A stretch of DNA of 64,000 nucleotides from Lentzea pudingi (lineage in GTDB: Bacteria > Actinomycetota > Actinomycetes > Mycobacteriales > Pseudonocardiaceae). Below the pieces are notes generated by a model. The model ran no database searches, was not told the DNA's origin, and was given only the letters and a program-made list of their open reading frames with translations. The position numbers were made by a program, and so were the translations under genes. Positions 50,739 through 59,515 of this stretch are shown piece after piece (positions within the stretch are counted from its first letter, which is position 1; each line of letters starts with the position of its first letter). The stretch is taken from positions 523,446 through 587,445 of the forward strand of contig NZ_BMNC01000005.1 in NCBI RefSeq assembly GCF_014646255.1, read 5' to 3'.

Positions 50739-51597
50739 GCAGCCGGGACATCCGGCGGTCGGCCAGCGGCTTGCCGCCGGTCTGGCACGTCGGGCAGTAC
50801 TGGAACGCCTTGTCCGCGAACGACACCTCACGAACCGTGTCACCGCAGACCGGGCACGGCAGCCCGGTGCGCGCGTGCACCCGCAGACCCGACCGCTTCT
50901 CACCCTTCAACCGTGCGGCGTCCTGCCCCACGGACCGTGCGACGGCATCGGTGAGCGTGGTGAGCATCGCCTCGTGCAGGTGGTCGAGCTGCTCGTCGTT
51001 CAACTTGCCCGTCGTCGCGTACGGCGAGAGCCGCGCCATGTGCATGATCTCGTCGGAGTACGCGTTGCCGATGCCCGCGATCAGGCTCTGGTCCGTGAGC
51101 GACGTCTTCAGCCGCTCGGTCCGCTTGTCGAACAGGTCTTCCAGCTGCGTGCGGGTGATCCCCAACGCGTCGGGGCCGAGCCGGGCGACGCTCGCGATGC
51201 TCTTCGGGTCGCGCACGACCCACGCCGCGAGGCCCTTCTTCGTGCCCGCTTCCGTCAGGTCGAACCCGGGCCCCTGACCGGGCGGCCCGAGGTGGACGCG
51301 CAACGCGAGCGGCCCGCGGCCCTGCTTGGGCGGGGGCGCGGACATGGTGTCGGCCCAGCGCAGCCAGCCGGCCCGGGCGAGGTGGACGACCAGGTGCAGG
51401 CCGTCGGCGACCTCCAGGTCGAGGTGTTTGCCGTGCCGGTGCGCGGCCACGACCTCCTGGCCGTGCAGCGCTGTGTACGGCGGGTCGAACGTCTTGAGCA
51501 CCTGCAGCGAGGCGACGTCGACGCGGTGCACCACACGACCCACCGCGTTCTCACGCAGGTGGTGGACCAGTGCTTCTACCTCGGGTAGCTCGGGCAC
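50731..51597 (-). CDS. Fpg/Nei family DNA glycosylase
   Basis: Starts MPELPEVEALV, with catalytic Pro2/Glu3 and later the H2TH motif segment QSLIAGIGNAYSDEIM. C-terminal zinc finger CPVCGDTVREV...YCPTCQTGGKPLADRRMSRLLK has two CxxC pairs. Removes oxidised bases in base excision repair with beta,delta-lyase activity. 288 aa. Converges with lutC by an 8-bp overlap. Confidence 0.92.
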   Translation of the reverse strand: MPELPEVEALVHHLRENAVGRVVHRVDVASLQVLKTFDPPYTALHGQEVVAAHRHGKHLDLEVADGLHLVVHLARAGWLRWADTMSAPPPKQGRGPLALRVHLGPPGQGPGFDLTEAGTKKGLAAWVVRDPKSIASVARLGPDALGITRTQLEDLFDKRTERLKTSLTDQSLIAGIGNAYSDEIMHMARLSPYATTGKLNDEQLDHLHEAMLTTLTDAVARSVGQDAARLKGEKRSGLRVHARTGLPCPVCGDTVREVSFADKAFQYCPTCQTGGKPLADRRMSRLLK

Positions 51598-51612
51598 AGG
51601 TCCAGTGTCGCA

Positions 51613-52050
51613 TCAGTCGACGGGTTGCAACGGACCTTCGACGTCCGGCAGCGAGTGCATCTCGATCGTGCGGGCGACCCTGGAGGCCTCCTGGCGCACG
51701 GCCATCGGGCCGCGAACGGACCCGATCCAGCGCTCGGGCGGCAGCTCGTCGGCCGTGGCCTTGCTCTCCGCGACCAGCGTGTGCGGGCGGCGCAGCGCCC
51801 AGCGCACGGGGAAGAACGCGAAGAGGAAGATCAGCGCGAGGATCAGCCACGCGGGCACGACGACCTGCGCCGGCGTCCAGGCGATCAGCACGACCACCAT
51901 CACGACGAGCATGCCCGCCATCATGATGCCGGGCAGGACGCCGCCGCTGACGTCGTGCTCGAAGTCGTCGGACTCCGCGGGATTGCGCCACTCGATGCGG
52001 CTGTGGACAGTCCACATCCGGCCGTCAGCACCGCGCACCAGCCGCGTCAT
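51613..52050 (-). CDS. Uncharacterised two-helix membrane protein, 145 aa
   Basis: Cytosolic N-terminus TRLVRGADGRMWTVHSRIEW, then two hydrophobic helices (GIMMAGMLVVMVVVLIAW; VPAWLILALIFLFAFFPV) and a charged C-terminal domain. ATG 52050 is preceded by GGGAGACGGG; GTG 52065 is an alternative. No family recognised. It lies 15 bp beyond the glycosylase start. Confidence 0.72.
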   Translation of the reverse strand: MTRLVRGADGRMWTVHSRIEWRNPAESDDFEHDVSGGVLPGIMMAGMLVVMVVVLIAWTPAQVVVPAWLILALIFLFAFFPVRWALRRPHTLVAESKATADELPPERWIGSVRGPMAVRQEASRVARTIEMHSLPDVEGPLQPVD

Positions 52051-52144
52051 GTACCCGTCTCCCACGTTCGGTCGGTCTTGGACAAACCGTACCTGGAGCG
52101 GGCAGAGCCTTGTGGGTGAACTCGGCCGAGCTTGATCGTCACCG

Positions 52145-53458
52145 TCAGTCTTCGAGGACCGGTTTCGGGTAAAGCGTGATCGTCGTGACCGTGGTCCGCG
52201 GTGACGAGCACGGTTCGGAGGACGGCGACGGCGGGTCGGACGGCGACGACGACGCGTTGAGCGACCTCATGTCACGCATCGCGGTCTGCGACGTGCTGAC
52301 GACCTCGGACCGCTCCGACGACTCCACGACCGTCTCGGCCCGCTCGACCGCCGGCGGGTCCTGGCGCTGCTCGCTGGTCGGCACCGGCACGGACGAGGAG
52401 GTCCTGCGCACGGTCTCCTGGCGCTTGCCGACGGGGTTGGCCACGTTCTCCTGCGGCTTGACCCGCTGCTGCTCGGGAGGGGGCGCCACCACGAGCTCCT
52501 GGCTGTGCTCGGAGCTCGCCGACCCGGACGTGGTCATGGCGATCACCGGGTTCTGGTCCGGCTGCAGCACGGCCACGCCCGGCGCGCCGTTGAACACGGC
52601 CGCCATCGTCCCGAAGAGCCCGACCGTCGCCACGCTCGCCGCCGCGACCGCCAGCTTCGCCTTGGTGAACAGCACCTTCCCGGCGAACGCGAGCCCCAGC
52701 GCGGGCACGACCAGGTACGCCGCGCTGGCACGCAGCGTCGCGCAGACCTCGTTCAGCTCGGTGTAGAGCTGCGTGCAGGCCGAACAGGCGTCGAGGTGCG
52801 CGCGGATCCGCCGTTCCTCGACGCCCTGGACCCCGCCCGCGGTGTAGGTGCCGAGCTTGGACCGGATCGCCGCGCACGACGAACGCCCGTCGTCGGCCGC
52901 GAGGTGGGCCTGCAGGTACGCCGCACGCAGCCCTTCGCGCGCACGGCGGGCCAACGCCGACATGGCGTTCGGCGAGAGTCCGAAGTGCGGTGCCACCGTG
53001 GCGGGGCGTTCGCCCTCCACCTCGACGCGCCACAGCACGACCCGCCAGCGTTCCGGCAGGCTGGAGAAAGCCCTGGTGATGAGGTTGTGCTCGGCCCTGC
53101 TGTTGGCGTTGTCGCTCACCGGCTCGACACGACGCCCCAGCTCCTCGTCCTCCACCGGCACGTCCCGCCGCCGCCCGCTCCACTCCCACGCCACCCGGCG
53201 GGCGACGGTGAGCAGGTAGGTGCGGACGTGGTCGGTGGGCCCGCTGCCGCGGCGGATCGCCTGCAGCATGCGGAAGAACGATTCAGCGGTGAGGTCGTCG
53301 GCCTCGGCCGCCTCCCGGACGTGCCTGAGAGAAAAACGGCGGATCGCGTCCGCATGCCGGGAGAACAGTTCGCCGTAGGCCGAGTCGTCTCCCTCGCGCA
53401 CTCTGGCGAGCAGGTCCCGGTCGACCTCGTTCTCGTCGACCATCACAGGCTTCAACAT
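52145..53458 (-). CDS. One-chain ECF sigma factor with zinc anti-sigma, membrane and outer domains
   Basis: Sigma2 (about 25-95: RHADAIRRFSLRHVREAAEA) and sigma4 (about 130-190: LPERWRVVLWRVEVEGERPA), followed by a zinc-finger anti-sigma-like motif HLDACSACTQLY (about 222-233), one or two membrane helices (about 250-295), and a 150-residue outer tail rich in Ser, Thr, Pro and Gln ending with TTITLYPKP. This sigma/anti-sigma fusion resembles the ECF52/ECF53 groups. ATG 53458 or ATG 53443. 437 aa. Release would need proteolysis or a conformational signal. Confidence 0.85.
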   Translation of the reverse strand: MLKPVMVDENEVDRDLLARVREGDDSAYGELFSRHADAIRRFSLRHVREAAEADDLTAESFFRMLQAIRRGSGPTDHVRTYLLTVARRVAWEWSGRRRDVPVEDEELGRRVEPVSDNANSRAEHNLITRAFSSLPERWRVVLWRVEVEGERPATVAPHFGLSPNAMSALARRAREGLRAAYLQAHLAADDGRSSCAAIRSKLGTYTAGGVQGVEERRIRAHLDACSACTQLYTELNEVCATLRASAAYLVVPALGLAFAGKVLFTKAKLAVAAASVATVGLFGTMAAVFNGAPGVAVLQPDQNPVIAMTTSGSASSEHSQELVVAPPPEQQRVKPQENVANPVGKRQETVRRTSSSVPVPTSEQRQDPPAVERAETVVESSERSEVVSTSQTAMRDMRSLNASSSPSDPPSPSSEPCSSPRTTVTTITLYPKPVLED

Positions 53459-53617
53459 GCCACAAGGGGCCAGAACTGCTCCTCGATGAGAACAGGTCGA
53501 TACACAAGACCATCCGTTAGTAGTGGGCTGTTCAGCGCAACGTGATCGGTGACAGGACGGTCACAGGTGGGCGTCGGACGGTCGGCCGAACAAGATCGAG
53601 CGACTATCGTCACGCAC

Positions 53618-54016
53618 GTGGTGGACTGGCGAGAACGCGCTTCGGCCCTCCTGCCGGAACTTCGGGCTGTCGCCGAGACCGAGGAGTGGTCCTGCCACGT
53701 CTTCTTCTCCGAGCTGTACCAGCTGACCCAGGAAGCGCACCGGGAGCAGGACGACGACGTGCTGCGGCGCGCGTACGGCTTCGCGCACTGGTGCTTCCAC
53801 CAGCCGGAGCAGTTCCTGGAGAACGCGGCACTGATCAGCTTCTACGAGCACGTGTTCGACGACTGGGACCTCCGCGAGGAGGTGGCCGCGTGGCTGCCGG
53901 TCGACGTGCTGCCGAAGGTGCGGGCGCTGTGGGAGTGGCGCTGGCCGAAGGAGCAGTTGGACGAGGTAGATCAACTGCTGGCCGGTTTGGAACCCCCCTC
54001 GAAAGACGCCGTTTAA
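53618..54016 (+). CDS. Uncharacterised soluble protein, 132 aa
   Basis: Helical, acidic and Trp-rich: FSELYQLTQEAHREQDDD, AYGFAHWCFHQPEQFLEN, AALISFYEHVFDDWDLRE. GTG 53618 or 53621 start, since upstream in-frame residues look non-coding. No family name assigned with confidence. It is followed by tRNA-Gly 32 bp later. Confidence 0.65.
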   Translation: MVDWRERASALLPELRAVAETEEWSCHVFFSELYQLTQEAHREQDDDVLRRAYGFAHWCFHQPEQFLENAALISFYEHVFDDWDLREEVAAWLPVDVLPKVRALWEWRWPKEQLDEVDQLLAGLEPPSKDAV

Positions 54017-54048
54017 GGGCTGTTGTATAGTTCTCCCCGTCAGGCAGT

Positions 54049-54121
54049 GCGGATGTAGCGCAGTTGGTAGCGCATCACCTTGCCAAGGTGAGGGTCGCGA
54101 GTTCGAGTCTCGTCATCCGCT
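54049..54121 (+). tRNA. tRNA-Gly (GCC)
   Basis: 73-base cloverleaf: acceptor GCGGATG pairs with CATCCGC, the D stem follows TAGCGCAGTTGGTAGCGCA, anticodon stem CACCT/AGGTG with anticodon GCC at 54082-54084, and T arm GTTCGAGTC. The 3' CCA is not encoded. The sequence is typical of actinobacterial Gly-GCC. Confidence 0.97.
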
Positions 54122-54125
54122 CTCG

Positions 54126-54162
54126 AAAGAAGTCCGGTACCCCCAGGGTGCCGGACTTCTTT
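54126..54162. terminator. Strong bidirectional terminator after tRNA-Gly
   Basis: AAAGAAGTCCGGTACCC (54126-54142) pairs with GGGTGCCGGACTTCTTT (54146-54162) in a 17-bp stem with one G-T wobble and a three-base loop; CTTTTC follows on the plus strand. It separates the tRNA from the convergent LD-carboxypeptidase gene. Confidence 0.9.
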
Positions 54163-54166
54163 CTTT

Positions 54167-55072
54167 TCAGCGCACTGCCGAATCGACGGTGAGCGTGCCC
54201 GCGTCCGCGTCCAACTCGGCGATCGGTCCGAGCGCGAGCGACAGCGGTTCGTCCCCGTGGCCGGCGTCGAGGCCGCCGAGCACCGGCACGTCCAGCGGCT
54301 CCAGCCGGTCGCGCAGCACGTCGAGAACGGTCCAGTCGCGGTCGGTGTAGTCCTCGAAGCCCGGGAACCGGCCGAGAGCGATCCCGCGCAGTCCTCGCAA
54401 CGATCCCGATCGGATGAGTTGCGTCAGCTGCCGGTCGACGTGACCCAGCCCGACCGCCCGCGGCGCCTCCAGGAACAGGATCGTGCCGTCCAGGTCGAGC
54501 AGTCCGGTGCCCACCGACCAGGCGAGCGTGCCTAGGTGGCCGCCGACGACGTTCCCCGTGGCCACCCCTCCCACGCGGACGGCCGCCGTGAGCACCGCGG
54601 GGTCCCGGTGCAGCACGGCGGGCTCGGTCTCCATCAGCAACGACCGCGTCGAGGCCTCGGAGCGGGCGCCGCCCAGGAAACCGTGGACCCCGGCGACCCG
54701 GCAGTGTCGCCACAGCGCGAGGTGCAGGGTGGTGATGTCGCTGATCCCGATCAACGGCTTGGGGTCGGCCCGCACCGCGGCGAAGTCGACGTCGTGGGCG
54801 ATGCGGTACGCGCCCGCGCCGCCTCGCGTGGCGAAGATCGCTCGCACTCCGGGATCGCGGTAGGCGGCGTTGAGATCGGCCAGCCGGTCTTGGTCGTGAC
54901 CCGCCATGTAGCCGTGGCGGTCCAACGCGTGCTCGCCGACCTCGACGACCAATCCCCAGCTCTCGAGCGTCCGCACGGACTCGGCGAGCTCCTCCTCACT
55001 CGGGTAGCTCGCCGGTGACACGAGCCGGACCCGATCTCCGGCAACGACACGCGGAGGCAGCACAACGTTCAC
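54167..55072 (-). CDS. LD-carboxypeptidase (S66 family)
   Basis: Cleaves the LD bond of peptidoglycan tetrapeptides in recycling. N-terminal DRVRLVSPASYPSEEELA, then AIFATRGGAGAYRI (catalytic Ser of the family appears as part of this GG region; here xRGGAGA), LIGISDITTLHLAL, and C-terminal FLEAPRAVGLGHVDRQL and GLDAGHGDEPLSLALG with the His/Glu of the triad. The usual RGGYG becomes RGGAG, a minor change. GTG 55072 (301 aa) preferred; frame continues upstream but without homology. Confidence 0.85.
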   Translation of the reverse strand: MNVVLPPRVVAGDRVRLVSPASYPSEEELAESVRTLESWGLVVEVGEHALDRHGYMAGHDQDRLADLNAAYRDPGVRAIFATRGGAGAYRIAHDVDFAAVRADPKPLIGISDITTLHLALWRHCRVAGVHGFLGGARSEASTRSLLMETEPAVLHRDPAVLTAAVRVGGVATGNVVGGHLGTLAWSVGTGLLDLDGTILFLEAPRAVGLGHVDRQLTQLIRSGSLRGLRGIALGRFPGFEDYTDRDWTVLDVLRDRLEPLDVPVLGGLDAGHGDEPLSLALGPIAELDADAGTLTVDSAVR

Positions 55073-55180
55073 ACGGCAGACTCTCGCAGGCGGAGTCGAG
55101 CGGTTCTCGGGGTGATCTCCGGGCCCGCGCGTGAAAAGGTGGTCCCAGACAGCTCGCTTCGACCTAAGGACCTGGAGATC

Positions 55181-55609
55181 ATGGCCATCAAGCAGACGGC
55201 AAACGCTCACTGGGAAGGCTCCCTCGTCGAGGGCAAGGGAAACGTCAGCCTCGCCACCTCCAACAGCGGCAGCTTCGACATCGACTGGAAGGCGCGCGCC
55301 GAGGAGGCGGGCGGCAAGACCAGCCCCGAGGAGCTCATCGCCGCTGCGCACTCGGCCTGCTACTCGATGGCGCTCTCGCACGGCCTGACCGGCGCGGGCA
55401 CGCCGCCCACCTCGATCGACACCAAGGCCGAGGTGAGCTTCCAGGCGGGCGTCGGCATCACCGGCATCCACCTGACCGTCCGCGCCAACGTGCCGGGCCT
55501 GTCCCAGGAGGACTTCGTCACGGCGGCCGAGGGCGCCAAGGCGAACTGCCCGGTCTCCAAGGCGCTCGCGGCCGTCGAGAACATCACCCTCGACGCTGCC
55601 CTGGTCTGA
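55181..55609 (+). CDS. osmC: OsmC family peroxiredoxin
   Basis: 142 aa. Reduces organic hydroperoxides with two reactive cysteines, in AAHSACYSMALSHGL and GAKANCPVSKALAAV. Starts MAIKQTANAHWEGSLVEGKG. ATG 55181, after CCTGGAG. Its 3' end overlaps that of the convergent P450 by 26 bp. Confidence 0.93.
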   Translation: MAIKQTANAHWEGSLVEGKGNVSLATSNSGSFDIDWKARAEEAGGKTSPEELIAAAHSACYSMALSHGLTGAGTPPTSIDTKAEVSFQAGVGITGIHLTVRANVPGLSQEDFVTAAEGAKANCPVSKALAAVENITLDAALV

Positions 55610-56630
55610 ACCGCAGCTCCGCGGGCCCGTGACTGATCAGGTGCCTGCGGTAGCGCACGTCGCCGGGCTGCTCGGCCACCTCGGACGAGCGGTCGAGCAG
55701 CTCTTCGGCGACGATCCGGCCCTGCAGCCGCGCGAGGTGGGCGCCCAGGCAGTAGTGCGGGCCGTGGCCGAAGCCGAGATGTGCCGGCACGGACGGCCTG
55801 CCGGGGTCGAAGTCCTCGGTGAACACCTTCGGGTCGCGGTTGCCCGCCGCGTAGTCGAGGAACAGGTGCTCGCCCTCCTCGATCTCCACCCCGCCCGTGG
55901 TCACCGGGCACGTCGCCGTCCGGAAGAACCCGACGAACGGCGCGTCGAGCCGCACCACCTCCTCGACCACACCGCCCAGCCGGCGTTCCTCCGCGTTCAG
56001 CCGCAGCAGCGTGCTCGCCAGCATGTTGGTCGTCGAGTCAGTACCCGCGACGACGACCGCGAGGCACAGCGAGAGCCGTTCCTGTTCGGAGAGCTGCCCG
56101 CCGCGGAACGCGTCCGAGCGCCCGAAGTAGGCGCAGAACTCGTTCATCCCGGCGAAGTACGAGCCGAGCGCGCGCTCGCTGACCTCCTCGCCGCTGGTCA
56201 GTTCCAGCACCGGTGCCACGAACTCGCGGAACAGCGGGAAGTCCGCTTCGGGCACGCCGAGCACGTCCCCGACGACCCCCAAGGCGAACGGGGCGGCGAA
56301 CTCGCTGACGAAGTCGGCCTCTTCCGGCAGTTCGTCGAGCAGGGTCCTCGCGCGTTCCCGAATTGAGTCAGCCATGTGGCGCACGGCCGTTTGAGTGAAT
56401 TTCTGATTCGCCGCCGCACGAATTCGAGCATGTCTTGCGCCGTCCGCCGCGTTGAGCGAGGACATCAATTCGAGCAATCGCCGCTGCTCCGGCGGCATCA
56501 ACGCCGCCACGGCCGCGACCTGCGGACCTGTCATGTTCCGGGAGGAGAACGTCACCGGATCAGCCAGCACGGCACGCAGTTCGGCGTATGCGGTCACCCG
56601 CTGGGCGTTGATTCTCGGGTCGAATTCCAT
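55584..56630 (-). CDS. Cytochrome P450, N-terminally short (348 aa)
   Basis: I helix AVVVAGTDSTTNM (oxygen-binding), K helix GGVVEEVVRLDAP (E-x-x-R), and haem-binding FGHGPHYCLGAHLARLQ are intact. The start, FDPRINAQRVTAYAELRAVL, corresponds to residue about 50-60 of normal bacterial P450s, so the first helix and sheet strands are missing. Upstream there is no room, as the regulator gene starts 57 bp away. It may be a degraded or a functional compact form. Converges with osmC. Confidence 0.8.
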   Translation of the reverse strand: MEFDPRINAQRVTAYAELRAVLADPVTFSSRNMTGPQVAAVAALMPPEQRRLLELMSSLNAADGARHARIRAAANQKFTQTAVRHMADSIRERARTLLDELPEEADFVSEFAAPFALGVVGDVLGVPEADFPLFREFVAPVLELTSGEEVSERALGSYFAGMNEFCAYFGRSDAFRGGQLSEQERLSLCLAVVVAGTDSTTNMLASTLLRLNAEERRLGGVVEEVVRLDAPFVGFFRTATCPVTTGGVEIEEGEHLFLDYAAGNRDPKVFTEDFDPGRPSVPAHLGFGHGPHYCLGAHLARLQGRIVAEELLDRSSEVAEQPGDVRYRRHLISHGPAELRFRPGQRRG

Positions 56631-56686
56631 TGCGATATCTTGGCGCGGTTACGGCCTTTGTCGGGGCTGACGACAGGACGAACAAC

Positions 56687-59476
56687 GTGATCATCCGGCT
56701 GCTCGGACCGCTCGAACTCACCGGTCCGAACGGAGCAGTTCAGCTCAGCAGCGCAGGACAGCGGACTCTCGTCGCACGGCTGGCGTTGAATCCGGGAGAG
56801 ACGGTGCCGAGGAGTGCGCTCGTGGACGCGCTCTGGTCGGACGAGGCACCGGCGAGCGCCACGAAGACCCTGCACAGCCTGCTCGCGCGCCTGCGGGGGC
56901 AGATCCGCGACGCCGGGCTGGGCGAGTTGATCACCACCCGTGAGCCGGGCTACGTGCTCAACGCGCCCGCGGACACCGTGGACGCCGCACGGTTCGAGGC
57001 GCTTGTCGCAGCAGCACGGCACAGCGACGAGCCGTTGGCGTCCGCCAAGATGCTGCGCGAAGCCCTGTCGTTGTGGACGGGCGATCCGCTCGCGGACTGC
57101 CGTCCGGGCGAGTGGACCAGGCAGGAGTCCGCGCGGCTCACCGACCTGCGGATGGACGCGACCGAGGAGCTGATGGAGTGCTCGCTCGCGCTCGGTGAGC
57201 ACGCCGCGGTGGCGCCGCTGGTCAACGCGCTGGTCGAGCAGCACCCGTTCCGCGAGCGGCTGTGGGAGCAGCTGATGATCGCGCTGTACCGGTGCGGGCG
57301 GCAGGCCGAGTCGCTGGCCGCGTTCCAGCGGGCGCGCGGCGTCCTGGTCGGCGAGCTCGGCATCGAGCCCGGCACCCGGCTGCGCGACGTCGAACGAGCG
57401 GTGCTGACCGCCGATCCCCGCCTCGACCTGCCCGAACGCCCGCCGGTCCCGGTGCGCGGCAACCTGCCGGCCGACAGGTCGAGCTTCGTGGACCGCCCGG
57501 AGACCGAGCACGTCGCGGACCTGATCAGGCGGCACCGGCTGGTCACGCTGATCGGTGTCGGCGGCGTGGGCAAGACGCGGCTCGCGGTGCACGTGGCGCG
57601 CAGCGAGCAGCCGCCGGACGGCGTGTGGCTGGTGGAGCTGGCGGCGTTGCGCGACCGGGCCCTCGTGCCGCACACCGTCGCCGAGGCGCTGGGTGTGGTC
57701 GACCAGACCGGGCGAGGGCAGCTCAGCGTGCTCACGGAGTTCCTGGCTCAGAAGGACGCGCTGCTCGTCTTGGACAACTGCGAGCACGTCGTGGACCACT
57801 GCGCGGTCTTGGTGGACACGTTGCTGCGGGTGGCGCCGAACCTCCGTGTCATCGCCACGTCCCGGCGCGCGCTACGGGTCTACGGCGAGCAGGTGATGGC
57901 CGTGGCGCCGTTGTCCGTGCCGTATCCGGCGGCGACGTTGTTCGCCCAATGCGCCGATGCGGCGATTCCCGGCTCGTTCGTCATCACGGCCGCGAACGAG
58001 CAGGCCGTCACGGACCTGTGCCGGCGGTTGGACGGCATCCCGCTGGCGATCGAGATGGCGGCGTTGCGGGTGCGCGCGCTGACGCCGGCGCAGCTGCTGG
58101 AACGGCTGGACGACCGGTTCCGGGTGCTGACCGACGGCGGGCGGACCGCGTTGCCGCAGCACCAGACCCTGCTCGCGACGATGGAGTGGAGCTTCGACCT
58201 CTGCTCGCCGCGCGAACAGCTGCTGTGGGCGCGGGCATCGGTCTTCGCGGGCAGCTTCGACCTGGCCGCGGCCGAGGCGGTGTGCTCCGACGACGCGCTG
58301 ACGGCGGACTACATGTTCGACGCGGTCGACGGCCTGGTCGACAAGTCCGTGCTGCAGCGCGAAGAACATGCGGGCGTGGCGCGCTATCGGTTGCTGGAGA
58401 CCATGCGGCAGTTCGGGCAGACACGGTTGCGTGCGAGCGATGAGGAGCCACGGCTCAAGACGCGCCATCGTGACTGGTACGCAGGCATTGCGCTGCAAGG
58501 AGAACGGGCCTGGTTCACGCCACGGCAGATCGCGACCGTGGGGGCGATGGCGGCCGAACGCGGCAACCTGCGGGCGGCGCTGGAGCACTCGCTGACGACG
58601 CCGGGTGAGGCCGACTCGGGGCTGCGGCTGGCGGCGACGCTGTGGTTCTACTGGGTCGGTTGCGGGCGGTTCGCCGAGGGACGGCACTGGCTGAACTGGG
58701 CGTTGTCGCTGGAGACCGAGCCGTCGCGGGCGCGCTGCAAGGCGTTGTGGGTCACCGGATACCTGGCGACGTTGCAGGGCAACACCTCCGCGGTGCCGGC
58801 GCTGCTGGAGTCGTGCCGCGCCGAAGCCTCGGTGCTGGACGACGAGGACGCCGACGTCTACGCGACCTACGTGCAGGGCGCGGCGGCGGTGTTCGACGAC
58901 GACCTGCCGCTGGGCGCAATGCTGCTGGCCGAGGCAGACCGTCGCCACGCGGAGCTCGGGCACATGGACAGCAACGTCGTGATGGCGCGTGTGGCGTTGG
59001 CGATCACCGTGGCGTTCGGCGGCGAACTCGACCGTGCGGCGGAGATCTGCACCAAGGCGCGCGCTGTGTGCGAGGAGAACGGTGAGCTGTGGGCGCGCGC
59101 GTTCGCGTTGTACGTCCTGGCTTTCGTGGCGATGGGCCGTGGTGACATCGCCGAGGCGCGCGAGCTGGCGACGTCGTCGTTGCGCATCAAGGAGAAGTTC
59201 CACGACCTGCTGGGCATCGCGGTGTCGGTCGAGCTGCTGGCGTTGATCTCGGTGGTCACCGGGTCCGCGTCGCACGCCGCGATGCTGCTCGGCGGTGCGG
59301 ACCGGGTGTGGCAGTCGGTCGGGCTGCCGCTCTTCGGATCGGCGAACTTCGCGGCCTCGCACGACCAATGCGTGGCGTTGTGCCGGCAGGCCTTGGGTGC
59401 GGAGGCCTACGACGAGCACTTCGCGCGCGGTTCGGCGATGACCGTGACCTCAGTGGTGGCGGCCGCGCAGTCGTGA
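56687..59476 (+). CDS. AfsR/SARP-type large transcriptional regulator, 929 aa
   Basis: N-terminal OmpR-like winged helix (about 1-90, IIRLLGPLELTGPNGAVQL), BTAD domain (about 95-240), NB-ARC ATPase with P-loop GVGGVGKTRLAVHVAR (about 288-303) and Walker B LLVLDNCEHVVDHC, and a long TPR-like C-terminal region. Such regulators often activate secondary-metabolite genes. GTG 56687 chosen because the domain begins at once; TTG 56630 lies 57 bp upstream. It diverges from the short P450. Confidence 0.9.
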   Translation: MIIRLLGPLELTGPNGAVQLSSAGQRTLVARLALNPGETVPRSALVDALWSDEAPASATKTLHSLLARLRGQIRDAGLGELITTREPGYVLNAPADTVDAARFEALVAAARHSDEPLASAKMLREALSLWTGDPLADCRPGEWTRQESARLTDLRMDATEELMECSLALGEHAAVAPLVNALVEQHPFRERLWEQLMIALYRCGRQAESLAAFQRARGVLVGELGIEPGTRLRDVERAVLTADPRLDLPERPPVPVRGNLPADRSSFVDRPETEHVADLIRRHRLVTLIGVGGVGKTRLAVHVARSEQPPDGVWLVELAALRDRALVPHTVAEALGVVDQTGRGQLSVLTEFLAQKDALLVLDNCEHVVDHCAVLVDTLLRVAPNLRVIATSRRALRVYGEQVMAVAPLSVPYPAATLFAQCADAAIPGSFVITAANEQAVTDLCRRLDGIPLAIEMAALRVRALTPAQLLERLDDRFRVLTDGGRTALPQHQTLLATMEWSFDLCSPREQLLWARASVFAGSFDLAAAEAVCSDDALTADYMFDAVDGLVDKSVLQREEHAGVARYRLLETMRQFGQTRLRASDEEPRLKTRHRDWYAGIALQGERAWFTPRQIATVGAMAAERGNLRAALEHSLTTPGEADSGLRLAATLWFYWVGCGRFAEGRHWLNWALSLETEPSRARCKALWVTGYLATLQGNTSAVPALLESCRAEASVLDDEDADVYATYVQGAAAVFDDDLPLGAMLLAEADRRHAELGHMDSNVVMARVALAITVAFGGELDRAAEICTKARAVCEENGELWARAFALYVLAFVAMGRGDIAEARELATSSLRIKEKFHDLLGIAVSVELLALISVVTGSASHAAMLLGGADRVWQSVGLPLFGSANFAASHDQCVALCRQALGAEAYDEHFARGSAMTVTSVVAAAQS

Positions 59477-59515
59477 CGCAGGTTCCGCGCAGCCGGACGC
59501 GGACAAGCTGGCGGG

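Noticed and set aside
52005..52019. TGTGGACAGTCCACA as another DnaA-box pair
   Set aside because: Single palindrome within a coding region (membrane protein at 51613), not clustered.
55584..59476. Secondary-metabolite gene cluster
   Set aside because: A P450 and an AfsR-type regulator alone; no synthase, tailoring set or transporter follows.
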